A stretch of 64,000 nt of DNA from Collinsella tanakaei (GCF_021531055.1 NZ_JADYTL010000005.1:124001-188000); one strand, 5' to 3'; shown: positions 28,901 to 36,947, numbered from the stretch's first letter. The notes: generated by a model from the sequence alone, not told the origin. Program-made: numbers and translations.

Positions 28901-29881
28901 GCTTTTCACGAATCCCGCAGGGGCTTTCGTCTCGATGGCGTAGTAATCGGTATTCGGTGCCAGCGTAAGCGACGCCCGGCCCTGCTCATCCGTTGAGATG
29001 GAGGCGACCTTCGAATCGTCGTCGGCTCGATAGATGTCATAGGACGCACCGGCGTAGCTGTACGATTCGTTGCCGGCGGTCGTGCTTACCTCTGCCGACA
29101 CCTTGGTAAAGCGGACGGTGACGCGCTTCTCGGCGGTAACGAGGCATTGGTAGTCGAAGGTTCCGGCGGTGCCCTTCGTTTTGTTGACCCACAGGATGGC
29201 GCATCCCTCCTCGTCGCCTTCTCCACCATCCTTTTTGTATGCGAGTCCCTCTTGGTACAAACGCCAAGCGGCATCCTTCGTGTCCTCGTCCTCGATGAGT
29301 TGCCAGCGCTCCAGATACATCTGATTGCCGTGGAACGATCCTCCGCTTGCCGTCTCGTAGTCGAGGACATCTCCGCGTTGGTCGGCGATGGCGAGCCAGA
29401 TCGCGGCGGCGGTCGCCGCTTCCGAGCGTTTCTTATCCAAGCCGTACAACGATGTGACGATCTTCCCGTCGTATCCGTGATACATGACGTAGTCGAGTTC
29501 CGGGATGTCCAACGTGCCGTAGCGGTCCAGCTTCTGGTCGACGTTCGGCGTCCGCAGCCAGCCCTGCGCGCAGTATGCGACGGAGGAGGTCGACCCGCTC
29601 ACGCGAAAGAAATGACCGTCGCCGCCGGGATAGTAGGGGTTCGACGGTACCGACGTGACCGTGATCGTACCCGAAGCGGCGTTTGCGGTGGAGACGGTGA
29701 GCACAGGGATGAGAGCGGTCAAGGCGAGCATCACGATCGCACCGAGAGCGATGATCAGCCGAGCCTGCAGCGGTGATCCATCCGTCATCCAGGGGTGTGT
29801 CGTGTCGCGTGGGAAAGGCCCACAGCGTCTCCGATGTTTCGAATGACATGTGATTCGCTTGATATGTGACCAAGCATCCAT
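25958..29881 (-). CDS. Large CnaB-repeat surface adhesin with N-terminal thioester-like domain
   Basis: 1307 residues. A long signal region (positive stretch, then IIALGAIVMLALTALIPVL, cleavage near ANA-ASG at about 68) leads to a thioester-like domain with YCAQG (Cys about 104) and TAAAIW (about 157). Roughly seven CnaB/SpaA-type repeats follow, recognisable by recurring VVETKAPEGY, FIETKAPEGH and IEIAAPAGYL strands and Lys-bearing first strands; a larger beta domain precedes the C-terminus. The end has VPRTT, a hydrophobic helix and a short basic tail, a possible variant sorting signal. The ATG at 29879-29881 has AAGGAGG 7 bases upstream. It is a cell-wall-anchored adhesin or pilin by inference. 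Confidence 0.88.
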   Translation of the reverse strand: MDAWSHIKRITCHSKHRRRCGPFPRDTTHPWMTDGSPLQARLIIALGAIVMLALTALIPVLTVSTANAASGTITVTSVPSNPYYPGGDGHFFRVSGSTSSVAYCAQGWLRTPNVDQKLDRYGTLDIPELDYVMYHGYDGKIVTSLYGLDKKRSEAATAAAIWLAIADQRGDVLDYETASGGSFHGNQMYLERWQLIEDEDTKDAAWRLYQEGLAYKKDGGEGDEEGCAILWVNKTKGTAGTFDYQCLVTAEKRVTVRFTKVSAEVSTTAGNESYSYAGASYDIYRADDDSKVASISTDEQGRASLTLAPNTDYYAIETKAPAGFVKSEKKVEFSTGTEPSRVELSDSPGTFKLVVSKRDAATRGAAQTGASLAGAEFHLVSDATAGFELTGTTDEQGMLTFENIPLGDIRVVETKAPEGYLLDETVHSYSVTADDLDGKASITLAPEADFLEVPIACDVEIAKFLDDRSDDGSGHQTPAVGVVFEIISNTTGDVVGSITTGDDGYASTEGEWFGSGDRPEASHGALPYDREGYTVRENPQTTPEGFEPLDEWSISASQLIDGAALRYIVDNQVIATRLQIVKHDAGTGERVPLAGFSFEILDESGKAISQDAWYPNHVDTAVFTTDESGAVTLPELLRAGTYRIREIECPAPYLVNGEETVFTIDETTDTPVVVVEVDDIRATGSASLVKTCADDGKRLSGAEYDIIARQDIVGPSGAVEVLAGTVIGHAVTDEDGIASIEGLPLGCDETSYAFIETKAPEGHVLDATPIEFTLTWQDKDTAVVSTELEATNAPNRIELHKSALGIEGHAVSGAQFALWRVDQEAGGSQIAPGAPPELQEGQEPQILETGEDGVIAIDHLVAGTYRMIEIAAPAGYLINSDLIEFSVSEQGTIDGSPTATIEMEDDFTKIEVSKRDITDEEELEGAHLTVLDADGDTVDSWVSESSPHLITFLAPGTYRLVETFEPRTHDKATEIEFTVEETGEVQPVVMYDEPIRITGDVDKRQEIADPVASDTEENGDGSNRAEVTRSDKGRFSYLIDMRNTSTTWVDEFTMTDEIDGADKGLVELTGITTPQAHGDFDGLMNVWYRTSSSSDRIEDSSANATIYDGHENPWLSDESTVSTLGSDGRALNYTGWHLWRADIPTEQATKLSVDELDLAEDEVVTAIRFEYGRVEAGFSTRNDLWERDDLKDEHDDVHEPPLIYRDEAFATEDGANAFRAPAILHMRVTDAHRDGTELINRASLDLYRNGGGDDLEDHDEDEVVQVPRTTIRFLDQTGIVALGSAGLVVGLIVAVVGITRGAIRTIR

Positions 29882-30107
29882 TGGTCGACCTCCTTCTCTC
29901 GGGTGGAAGGTCGACTGTACGGTGCGCATCTTACCTGCGTATGCAGGGTATCGGACAGGACGGGGACGGCAGATGGAAGCAATCCGACAGGATTCCGACA
30001 CCGCAGCGTGCGGACGGGCGTTATGGCCGCATCGGCGGCCGGACGGTGATGTTAGCCGGAAAACATCACGGCGACTCCATAGCCCGCCCACCCGGTTCTT
30101 CCGCTCC

Positions 30108-30136
30108 TTGCCCCGCGCCGGAGCGCACGGTATACT
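30108..30136 (+). promoter_or_regulatory. Promoter of tRNA-Gly
   Basis: TTGCCC at 30108-30113 and TATACT at 30131-30136 are spaced by 17 bp and lie about 27 bp before the mature tRNA. The rest of 29882-30162 shows no gene. Confidence 0.6.
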
Positions 30137-30162
30137 ACTTCCTGCACCTACGTGCACCACAT

Positions 30163-30237
30163 GCGGGCATCGCCAAGTGGTAAGGCATCAGCTTCCCAAG
30201 CTGACACTCGCGGGTTCGAGTCCCGTTGCCCGCTCCA
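30163..30237 (+). tRNA. tRNA-Gly (anticodon CCC)
   Basis: Complete cloverleaf: acceptor GCGGGCA / TGCCCGC, D arm GCC..GGC, anticodon loop TTCCCAA giving CCC (reads GGG), T arm with GGTTCGAGT, discriminator T and an encoded CCA at 30235-30237. The last part of the gene from position 30217 recurs at 30397. Confidence 0.95.
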
Positions 30238-30433
30238 GGATCATCACGGCACCTACTGGGTGCCGTTTCCTTTTTCGGGCTTGTTTCACGGACTCGAACC
30301 CGTTTGGGTCGCGAGGCTGAGCAAACGCGTGAGCGTTTGCCAGCGAGCGTGCGAGGGCGCGTGAGCGCCCGAAGCTGCGGACGGCGCAGCCGGACGCGAG
30401 TCCCGTTGCCCGCTCCAGGATCATCACGGCACC
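30217..30433 (+). repeat. tRNA-Gly-associated hairpin element flanked by a 37-bp duplication of the tRNA 3' end
   Basis: The 37 bp from 30217 to 30253 (T-arm 3' half, acceptor, CCA and start of the terminator) recur exactly at 30397-30433, 180 bp away. Between them, 30290-30302 is the exact reverse complement of the tRNA T arm (30211-30223). Then come three hairpins: CAAACGC-GTGA-GCGTTTG (30322-30339), GGGCGC-GTGA-GCGCCC (30355-30370) and GCTGC...GCAGC (30374-30390). Copies of the same architecture adjoin tRNA-Ser near 44.6-44.9 kb. Confidence 0.85.
30246..30273 (+). terminator. Terminator directly after tRNA-Gly
   Basis: CGGCACC and GGTGCCG pair around a short loop, followed by TTTCCTTTTT. 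It is partly inside the duplicated 37-bp block. Confidence 0.75.
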
Positions 30434-30453
30434 AGCGATGGTGCCGTTTTTTG
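30427..30453 (+). terminator. Second terminator after the tRNA-Gly element
   Basis: CGGCACC and GGTGCCG flank a short loop and are followed by TTTTTT. It is a paralogous copy of the terminator at 30246, placed behind the duplicated tRNA 3' end. Confidence 0.8.
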
Positions 30454-30455
30454 TT

Positions 30456-30519
30456 GGGAAAATAGGGACAGGCACCTTTTTCCCACCAGTGGGAAAAAGG
30501 TGCCTGTCCCTATTTTCCC
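30456..30519. repeat. Long perfect inverted repeat of the GGTGCCTGTCCC family
   Basis: 30-bp perfect arms (30456-30485 / 30490-30519) with a 4-base loop. The arm contains GGGACAGGCACC next to GGGAAAAT. Related copies occur at 36736-36808, 52306-52433 and, shortened, at 63120. It lies 60 bp before purB. Confidence 0.92.
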
Positions 30520-30579
30520 GGGCGAGCGCGTACAATATGTGCGTACCGTCAGCGTGCCACTACACAAAAAGGAGCCGCA

Positions 30580-31923
30580 ATGATCGACCGCTACACGCGC
30601 CCCGAGATGGGTCACATCTTCTCCCTTGAGAACAAGTACGCCATCTGGCAGGAGATCGAGGTGCTTGCCTGCGAGGCCCAGGCGGAGCTCGGCAAGATCG
30701 GCATCACCAAGGAGGAGGCCGCGTGGATCCGTGAGAACGCCGCCTTCAACAAGGAGGAGGTCGACGCCATCGAGGCCGTGACCAACCACGACGTCATCGC
30801 CTTCCTCACCAATATGGGCGAGTACATCGACAAGGACGTTCCTGCCGGTGAGCCCAAACCGTCCCGCTGGGTCCACTTCGGTATGACGTCCTCCGACCTC
30901 GGTGACACGGCCCTGTGCTACCAGCTCGTCCAGGCCACCGACATCCTGATCGAGGACTGCAGGAAGCTCGGCGAGATCTGCAAGCGCCGCGCCTTCGAGG
31001 AGCGCGAGACCCTCTGCGTCGGTCGTACCCACGGCATCCATGCCGAGCCCATGACCTTCGGCATGAAGTTCGGCAGCTGGGCCTGGGAGCTCCGCCGCGA
31101 CCTCGATCGTCTGATCGACGCTCGCGCCAACGTGGCCTTTGGCGCCATCTCCGGCGCAGTGGGCACCTACTCCTCCATCGACCCGTTTGTCGAGGAATAC
31201 GTCTGCGAGCACCTGGGTCTGGTCCACGACCCGCTGTCCACGCAGGTCATCTCCCGCGACCACCACGCCTATCTCGCCGGCGTCCTGGCCACCACCGCTG
31301 CGACCTGCGAGCGTATCGCCACCGAGATCCGCAACCTCCAGAAGACCGACACCCTCGAGGCCGAGGAGCCTTTCAAGAAGGGCCAGAAGGGCAGCTCCGC
31401 CATGCCGCACAAGCGCAATCCCATCACGGTGGAGAAGGTCTGCGGCCTCTCCCGCGTGGTGAAGGCCAACGCGCAGGTCGCCTTCGACAACGTGGCGCTG
31501 TGGCACGAGCGCGATATCTCGCACAGCTCCGCCGAGCGCGTGGCGCAGGCCGACAGCTTCATCGCGCTCGACCACATGTTCCAGTGCCTCACGCGCATCG
31601 TGGACGGGCTCATCCTGTATCCGGAGCAGATGAAGGCCAACCTCAACAAGACGCGCGGCCTCATCTTCTCGTCCAAGGTCCTTCTCGCCCTCGTTGAGAC
31701 GGGCATTACGCGCGAGGAGGCCTACGCCATCGTGCAGGAAAACGCCATGGCCACGTGGCGTGAGGTTCAGCAGTGCGCCGGCGGCACCACGTTCCGCGAA
31801 AAGCTCGAGGCCGACCCGCGCTGCACGGTCGCGCCCGAGAAGCTCGACGGGATCTTCGATCCGTGGGACTTCCTGACCCGCGTCGATCGCGTCTTCGACC
31901 GTCTGGAGCAGCTCGAGTTCTAA
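30580..31923 (+). CDS. purB: Adenylosuccinate lyase
   Basis: 447-residue fumarase/aspartase-superfamily lyase that acts twice in purine synthesis: SAICAR to AICAR plus fumarate, and adenylosuccinate to AMP plus fumarate. The signature GSSAMPHKRNPI (loop with catalytic Ser) is present, with the conserved VGRTHGIHAEP and MTSSDLGDT. AAGGAG lies 6-7 bases before the ATG. Length is that of the short PurB class. It is a single-gene unit with its own terminator. Confidence 0.97.
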   Translation: MIDRYTRPEMGHIFSLENKYAIWQEIEVLACEAQAELGKIGITKEEAAWIRENAAFNKEEVDAIEAVTNHDVIAFLTNMGEYIDKDVPAGEPKPSRWVHFGMTSSDLGDTALCYQLVQATDILIEDCRKLGEICKRRAFEERETLCVGRTHGIHAEPMTFGMKFGSWAWELRRDLDRLIDARANVAFGAISGAVGTYSSIDPFVEEYVCEHLGLVHDPLSTQVISRDHHAYLAGVLATTAATCERIATEIRNLQKTDTLEAEEPFKKGQKGSSAMPHKRNPITVEKVCGLSRVVKANAQVAFDNVALWHERDISHSSAERVAQADSFIALDHMFQCLTRIVDGLILYPEQMKANLNKTRGLIFSSKVLLALVETGITREEAYAIVQENAMATWREVQQCAGGTTFREKLEADPRCTVAPEKLDGIFDPWDFLTRVDRVFDRLEQLEF

Positions 31924-31943
31924 CGTGGAACTCATGGAGGCGA

Positions 31944-31980
31944 GGGGCCCGCTGGATTCCGGCGGGCCCCTTGTTTGTCT
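31944..31980 (+). terminator. Terminator after purB
   Basis: GGGGCCCGC (31944-31952) pairs with GCGGGCCCC (31962-31970), with the stem continuing inwards, followed by TTGTTTGTCT. Confidence 0.85.
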
Positions 31981-32106
31981 ATCGGCATGCGATAGAGGGG
32001 CGCTCGTGCGCGTGCGCCGGAATAGGTGTGGGGTTCGTGCGGGGCGGTCGTGCCGGCAGGGTGCCGCGTCTATAATGGCCTGCAGGAAACAGCGTTAGGA
32101 GCAAGC

Positions 32107-32373
32107 ATGATCGAGACCGATTTCATTCCCAAGGGCGTGTGCTCGCGCCTGATCCATGTGGAACTGTCCGATGACGGCAAGACGGTCGAGCGCGTGGCCT
32201 TCACCGGTGGTTGCAACGGCAATCTCAAGGCCATCTCCAAGCTTGTTACCGGCATGCCGGTCGAGCAGGTCGTCAAGACCCTCGAGGGCAATACCTGCGG
32301 TCCGCGCCCCACGTCGTGCGCCGACCAGCTGACCCGCGCTCTCACCCAGGCGGCTTCCAAGGCGACGGCATGA
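32107..32373 (+). CDS. TSCPD domain-containing protein
   Basis: 88 residues. The sequence has the small TSCPD fold seen as a C-terminal appendage of some ribonucleotide reductases and as stand-alone proteins: FTGGCNGNLKAISKLVTGM and CGPRPTSCADQLTRAL, with conserved cysteines that could bind metal. Exact role unknown. AGGA precedes the ATG by 7 bases. Its stop overlaps the start of the next gene (ATGA), so the two are translationally coupled. Confidence 0.85.
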   Translation: MIETDFIPKGVCSRLIHVELSDDGKTVERVAFTGGCNGNLKAISKLVTGMPVEQVVKTLEGNTCGPRPTSCADQLTRALTQAASKATA

Positions 32374-33596
32374 GTTTTCTGAGCTCATTGTTCGGCAAAA
32401 AGGGTGTGACCCGCCGCTCGTTCGTGGCTGGTAGTGCCGCCGCCGCGGCGGCGACGGCTGCCGCCGTGTCGGTTGCCGGTTGCTCGGACGAATCGAGCGT
32501 GCAGCCGACGACCGGTGAGCCGCAGTTCATCGATGATGAATCGCAGATCATCGATGCGCTCGAGGAATATAAGGCGGTCGATGAGACCTTCGAGGCGTCC
32601 AACAGCTGGACCCTGCCGCTCGGAACGCTTCTGTTCCACAGCGACGGTGTCTGGGCCGCGGCGATGATGGCGCCCGAGTCCGCGTCGTCGGTCAACACGA
32701 TCGGCGTGCTATCCCTGACCTCGGGCGACCTTGTCACCCTCGAATCGGTACCCACCAAAGGGACGTCGTTCGACTTCTTCGACGTTCGGTGCGGCAGCGG
32801 CGTGTTCGCGTGGGTCGAGATCGACTATGCGACCCTCGACTGGACGCTGCTGGCGGCCGGATTCGCCGATGGACAGCTCACAAGCGATCCCGTCGAGCTG
32901 GACCAAGGCGACGCCGATTGGGATCCCAGTATGTTCACGACGGTCGGCTCGACCGTCTATTGGCTCAAGATGCCGAGCGCGTCGGGCTCGCACACCTCCG
33001 ACGCGAGCCATTGCTACCGCTGGTCGGTGGGAGATGCCGAGCATCAAGAGGTCTACGAGTCCCCAGGCCGCTTCGCCACCCATCCGCGGGTGTGCGCCGG
33101 CGTGTTGACCATCGCTCCCCGTGTCCATGCCGACGAGGGCACCTATTACGGCTTGACCGCCCTCGATGTGAGCGACGCCAATCTCAAGCGGATCGATCAG
33201 CTGGTGCTACCCGCCGGCGTCCGTCCGTTTGAGGCCGTGTACATGGGCGAGTCCTTCGCGTTCGCCATCGAGGCGAGCTATACCGGCAGCGGTAGCCTGG
33301 GCAACATGGGTACCTTCATCGGACGCGAGGGCGGACCGTACGTGTATGTCAGCCGCGAGCCCGCCGCCTGTCCGGCGGGAATGGGGTCGCGTTACGCGAT
33401 CAAGGCCCGCTCGTCGCATTTCGTGATCGACACGGCCGAGCAGACCTACACCACCCTGTCGTGTCCCGACCGCTCGCTCGACTACGGCGATTACCCGGCA
33501 AGCGAGGGGGCCTGCGACATGTTCGTGACCTATGCGACGGTCAAGGACAGGCAGGGTATTCCGACCCATGTGACCGCCCGCGTGTTCACGCTGTAG
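32370..33596 (+). CDS. Tat-exported lipoprotein of unknown function
   Basis: 408 residues. The twin-arginine signal TRRSFVAGSAAAAAATAAAV is followed by a lipobox SVAGC, with the lipid-bearing Cys near residue 42. The mature part is beta-rich and Trp/Tyr-rich with repeating strands (for example SSVNTIGVLSLTSGDLVTLESV), suggesting a beta-propeller-like fold, but no motif gives a function. The start overlaps the TSCPD gene stop. It is probably folded in the cytoplasm before export and anchored outside. Confidence 0.8.
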   Translation: MSFLSSLFGKKGVTRRSFVAGSAAAAAATAAAVSVAGCSDESSVQPTTGEPQFIDDESQIIDALEEYKAVDETFEASNSWTLPLGTLLFHSDGVWAAAMMAPESASSVNTIGVLSLTSGDLVTLESVPTKGTSFDFFDVRCGSGVFAWVEIDYATLDWTLLAAGFADGQLTSDPVELDQGDADWDPSMFTTVGSTVYWLKMPSASGSHTSDASHCYRWSVGDAEHQEVYESPGRFATHPRVCAGVLTIAPRVHADEGTYYGLTALDVSDANLKRIDQLVLPAGVRPFEAVYMGESFAFAIEASYTGSGSLGNMGTFIGREGGPYVYVSREPAACPAGMGSRYAIKARSSHFVIDTAEQTYTTLSCPDRSLDYGDYPASEGACDMFVTYATVKDRQGIPTHVTARVFTL

Positions 33597-33656
33597 GTTC
33601 CGCCGGGCGCCACGCCGCCGCGCCGCCTGACGTAGCGTCGCCGAACCGAGCGCGCC

Positions 33657-34166
33657 TCACGCTTCCGGCATGAGGTCCTTTTCCATCCAGATGATCGAGA
33701 GCCAGCGGTCGAACTTGTAGCCGCAGGTGTGTTGCTCTCCGCATACCCGGTATCCGTGGCGCTCGTGAAACGCGACCGACCCGGCGTTGTCCGAGGTGAT
33801 GCACGCCTCGCTCATCCGCATGCCCTGGGCGCGCATGCGGTCTTCGAGCTCGTCGAGCAGGCGGGATCCCAGGCCGTGTCCCTGGTGCTCGGGCGCGATG
33901 TAGATCGAGATCTCGGAGGCGCGGTCATAAGCGGGTCGCGAACGAAACGTGCTGTTGTACGCATAGCCGGCGATCGCGCCGGTCGCGGCATCCTCGGCGA
34001 CCAGGTAGGCGAAGCGCGCGGCGGTCCGCTCGATGCGCGCGGCGAATTCCTCGACGCTCGGCACCTCGAGCTCGAAGCTCACCGTCGTGTCGGTGACGAA
34101 GGGCGCGTAGATGGCGAGCAGCTCCTCGGCATCCCCGGGGCGCGCGTCGCGGATTGTGTAGCGCAT
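33657..34166 (-). CDS. GNAT-family N-acetyltransferase (phosphinothricin acetyltransferase-like)
   Basis: 169 residues. MRYTIRDARPGDAEELLAIYAPFV is typical of the Pat/YwnH subgroup. The acetyl-CoA site is EISIYIAPEHQGHGLGSRLL (Q/RxxGxG/A type), followed by ACITSDNAGSVAFHERHGY, the usual strand 5 region. The substrate may be an amino-acid-like compound, but cannot be set. ATG at 34164-34166 with GAGG 8 bases upstream. It is divergent from the two-component genes. Confidence 0.88.
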   Translation of the reverse strand: MRYTIRDARPGDAEELLAIYAPFVTDTTVSFELEVPSVEEFAARIERTAARFAYLVAEDAATGAIAGYAYNSTFRSRPAYDRASEISIYIAPEHQGHGLGSRLLDELEDRMRAQGMRMSEACITSDNAGSVAFHERHGYRVCGEQHTCGYKFDRWLSIIWMEKDLMPEA

Positions 34167-34335
34167 GGATGTGCCTCGATTCCTCAGGTAGAAAAACGTG
34201 GTCGTGGGAATAATGTACAGCAACGAGGCGCCCGTCGGACGTACGGGTGCGTTCGCGCGCGCATGGAGCGCAAAGCGTGGAATGTGCGCTAAAATGAGCA
34301 GTTAGGTTTTGTCAGTGAGTAGAAGGAGGCCTCGT

Positions 34336-35064
34336 ATGGCTTCGGATGCACGAAAGATTCTGCTGGTCGAAGACGAAAAGGCCATTCGCGATGCCGTGGC
34401 CGCCTATCTTGAGCGTGAAGGATACTGGGTCGTCGGTGTCGGCGACGGTCAATCTGCTGTTGAGGAGTTCGAGAAGCATCAGTTCGACCTGATCGTGCTC
34501 GACCTCATGTTGCCCAAGCTGTCGGGCGAGCGCGTATGCCGCGCCATCCGCGACACCTCCGATGTGCCCATCATCATGCTGACCGCCAAGGGCGAGGTCG
34601 AGGACCGCATCATCGGTCTCGAGCTCGGTGCGGACGACTACCTGATCAAGCCGTTCTCGCCGCGTGAGCTGGTCGCCCGCGTGCGCGCGCTGTTCCGTCG
34701 CGCGCATCAGACCGACGAGCCCCAGGTCGAGGTGCTCGACTTCGGCGACCTGGTGATCGACATCTCCGGTCACAAGATCCTGGTCGAGGGCAAGGAGGTC
34801 GACCTCACGGCGTCCGAGTTCAAACTGCTGACCACGCTCGCCCGTCATCCGGGTCGCGTGTACAACCGCATGGAGCTGGTCGAGAAGGTGCTCGGCTACG
34901 ACTTCGAGGGCTACGAGCGCACGATCGACTCCCACGTCAAGAACCTGCGCGCCAAACTCGGCGACGATCCCAAGCATCCGCGCTGGCTGTTCACGGTGCA
35001 CGGCGTGGGTTACCGCTTCGAGGCGCCGCAGCAGCCCAAGGGCGATGAGGGTAGCGCTCGGTAA
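34336..35064 (+). CDS. OmpR-family response regulator
   Basis: 242 residues. The receiver domain (about 6-118) has the acidic pair EDE, the phosphorylation Asp in LIVLDLMLPKLSG, Thr in MLTAKG and Lys in YLIKPFSP. The C-terminal winged helix (about 140-235) ends with the typical HVKNLRAKLGDDP...TVHGVGYRFE. AGAAGGAGG precedes the ATG. It overlaps the kinase gene by one base (TAATG), so the pair works as a two-component system. Confidence 0.95.
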   Translation: MASDARKILLVEDEKAIRDAVAAYLEREGYWVVGVGDGQSAVEEFEKHQFDLIVLDLMLPKLSGERVCRAIRDTSDVPIIMLTAKGEVEDRIIGLELGADDYLIKPFSPRELVARVRALFRRAHQTDEPQVEVLDFGDLVIDISGHKILVEGKEVDLTASEFKLLTTLARHPGRVYNRMELVEKVLGYDFEGYERTIDSHVKNLRAKLGDDPKHPRWLFTVHGVGYRFEAPQQPKGDEGSAR

Positions 35065-36722
35065 TGATGCCCGCCCGTATGGTCGTCGGACAGAAGAATA
35101 AGCACGATAACGAGGCGAGTTCCCGCGCGAGCTGGAACACGCCTCGTTCCGATTCGCGTACGCGCATGTCGTACGGCACGCGCATGGCGCTGTCGTTCGC
35201 GTTGACCTCGCTCATGACCGTGTTGATCCTGGTCTGCGTCATCTCGGTGGTGTGGGGCGGTGTCTTCAGCGAGTACACGCGCGCGAACGTGGCGGAACTC
35301 GCACAGCTCACCAGCAAGAAGCTCGCCAGCATCTACGAGACGAACGGCGAATGGAGCCTGTCCGATCTGGCGTCGCTCGCCGAGTCGACCATGGTGTCCG
35401 ACGATATCGGCCTGCAGGTGATGGACGTGGACGGCACCGTGCTCTACGACGACACGTGGCCCGCCGCCCCGGTTGCCGCCGAGCTCAAGCGTCTCCAGGA
35501 AGAGGAGGAGGCCGCGCTCGCGCGCGAGCAGGCCGAGGCCCGTGGCGATGCGGACGATGACGCTGATGGAAAAAAGACGCAGGCCGATGCTGCGACCGCG
35601 TCACGTGACGCAGCCGAGGACTGGATCACCGAGACGCACAGCCTCACCTCGTCCGCACCGACCGACGCGGACGGTGCGGTGACCGAACCGGTCGTCACCG
35701 CCGACGGCACGGTCGTGGGATCCGTCCGCCTGTGGGTGATGGGCAGCGACGTCCTGCTCACCAAGGCCGATGCGGCGTTCCGCGACCGGACGTTCAATGC
35801 CGTCGCCATCGCGGCGGTCGTCGCCGTGGCGATCTCGCTGCTGATCGGTCTGTTGGTGTCGCGCATGCTCGTCAAGCCCATCGGTCGGATCACGAGCACC
35901 GCAAAACAGATCCGCGACGGCGATCTGTCGGCGCGCACCAATCTGCGCGGCGAGGACGAGATCGACCAGCTCGGCGAGACGTTCGACGAGATGGCGACCT
36001 CGCTCGAGAAGGATCTCAAGCACGAGCGCCGCCTGACCTCCGACGTCGCCCATGAGCTGCGTACGCCGCTCATGGCCATGCTCGCCACGGTCGAGGCGAT
36101 GCAGGACGGCGTGTATCCCACCGACGCCGAGCATCTCGAGACGGTGGCGTCCGAGACGCGCCGCCTGGCCCGTCTGGTGCAGCAGATGCTCGATCTGTCG
36201 CGCATGGAGAACCGGACCGCCCCGCTCAACCTGGAGCCGGTCGATATCGTCTCGCTCGTGCGCAACATCGTCAACGCGCAGGAGCAGCTGTTCATCGCGC
36301 GCGACCTGCGGCTGCGCTTCTCGGACGAGACTGAGGGCCGCAGCGCGACCATCGAGGTCGATCCGGACATGATCACGCAGGCGGTCATCAACCTCATGAG
36401 CAACGCCATGCGCTATACGCCCGAGGGCGGTTGGGTCGTCGTGACGGTCCTGCTCGATCGCAAGGGCGTGCTGATCTCGGTCGCCGACACCGGCATCGGC
36501 ATCGCCAAGGAAGACCTCTCGCGGATCTTCGGCCGCTTCTGGCGCGCCGACTCGAGCCGCGCGCGCGAGGCGGGTGGTCTGGGCGTGGGCCTTGCCGTGA
36601 CCAAACAGATCATCGAGCGTCACCACGGGTTCATCTCGGTCGAGTCCGAACTCGGCAAAGGCACGACCTTCACGATCCATCTGCCGCGCGAGCATGCCCC
36701 GGAGCAGCCCGCCAAGGCGTAG
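35064..36722 (+). CDS. Two-component sensor histidine kinase
   Basis: 552 residues. A short cytoplasmic N-terminus is followed by a transmembrane helix (SFALTSLMTVLILVCVISVVWG), an extracytoplasmic sensor region of roughly 190 residues with an acidic Ala-rich middle, a second transmembrane helix (FNAVAIAAVVAVAISLLIGLLV), a HAMP linker, the DHp box DVAHELRTPLMA (phospho-His near 330), and the ATPase domain with N box NLMSNAMRYT and G boxes DTGIGIA and GGLGVGLA. The input signal is unknown. Its partner is the regulator immediately upstream. Confidence 0.95.
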   Translation: MMPARMVVGQKNKHDNEASSRASWNTPRSDSRTRMSYGTRMALSFALTSLMTVLILVCVISVVWGGVFSEYTRANVAELAQLTSKKLASIYETNGEWSLSDLASLAESTMVSDDIGLQVMDVDGTVLYDDTWPAAPVAAELKRLQEEEEAALAREQAEARGDADDDADGKKTQADAATASRDAAEDWITETHSLTSSAPTDADGAVTEPVVTADGTVVGSVRLWVMGSDVLLTKADAAFRDRTFNAVAIAAVVAVAISLLIGLLVSRMLVKPIGRITSTAKQIRDGDLSARTNLRGEDEIDQLGETFDEMATSLEKDLKHERRLTSDVAHELRTPLMAMLATVEAMQDGVYPTDAEHLETVASETRRLARLVQQMLDLSRMENRTAPLNLEPVDIVSLVRNIVNAQEQLFIARDLRLRFSDETEGRSATIEVDPDMITQAVINLMSNAMRYTPEGGWVVVTVLLDRKGVLISVADTGIGIAKEDLSRIFGRFWRADSSRAREAGGLGVGLAVTKQIIERHHGFISVESELGKGTTFTIHLPREHAPEQPAKA

Positions 36723-36735
36723 GCGGCGGCAGCGC

Positions 36736-36808
36736 GGGAAAAAAGGTGCCTGTCCCCATTTTCCCATCCTGTACAGCGTGGGAAATACGTGCCTGTCCCC
36801 ATTTTCCC
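36736..36808. repeat. Tandem GGTGCCTGTCCCC repeats before purC
   Basis: Two direct near-identical units (36736-36765 and 36780-36808), each a GGGAAA start, GTGCCTGTCCCC core and ATTTTCCC end, lie just after the kinase gene. They belong to the same family as the inverted repeats at 30456 and 52306. Confidence 0.9.
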
Positions 36809-36947
36809 GCGTGTTCCACTACAATGGTCGATTAGCCTGTGTTGTGCCGGTTAAGGAGGACGGGGTCCTACCGCTCCGGCTGGCCGGGTCGCGTGCCGCG
36901 CCCGCGGTGCGGTCGTTGTACAACGAAGGTGTTAGGAGTTGACCAAC

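Noticed and set aside
30188-31935. Leftward open frames opposite the tRNA-Gly element and purB
   Set aside because: They cover tRNA, palindromes and antisense purB; no start signal or domain seen.
36694-36942. 82-codon open frame across the repeat before purC
   Set aside because: It starts inside the kinase gene, runs through the intergenic repeats and has no family-like sequence.
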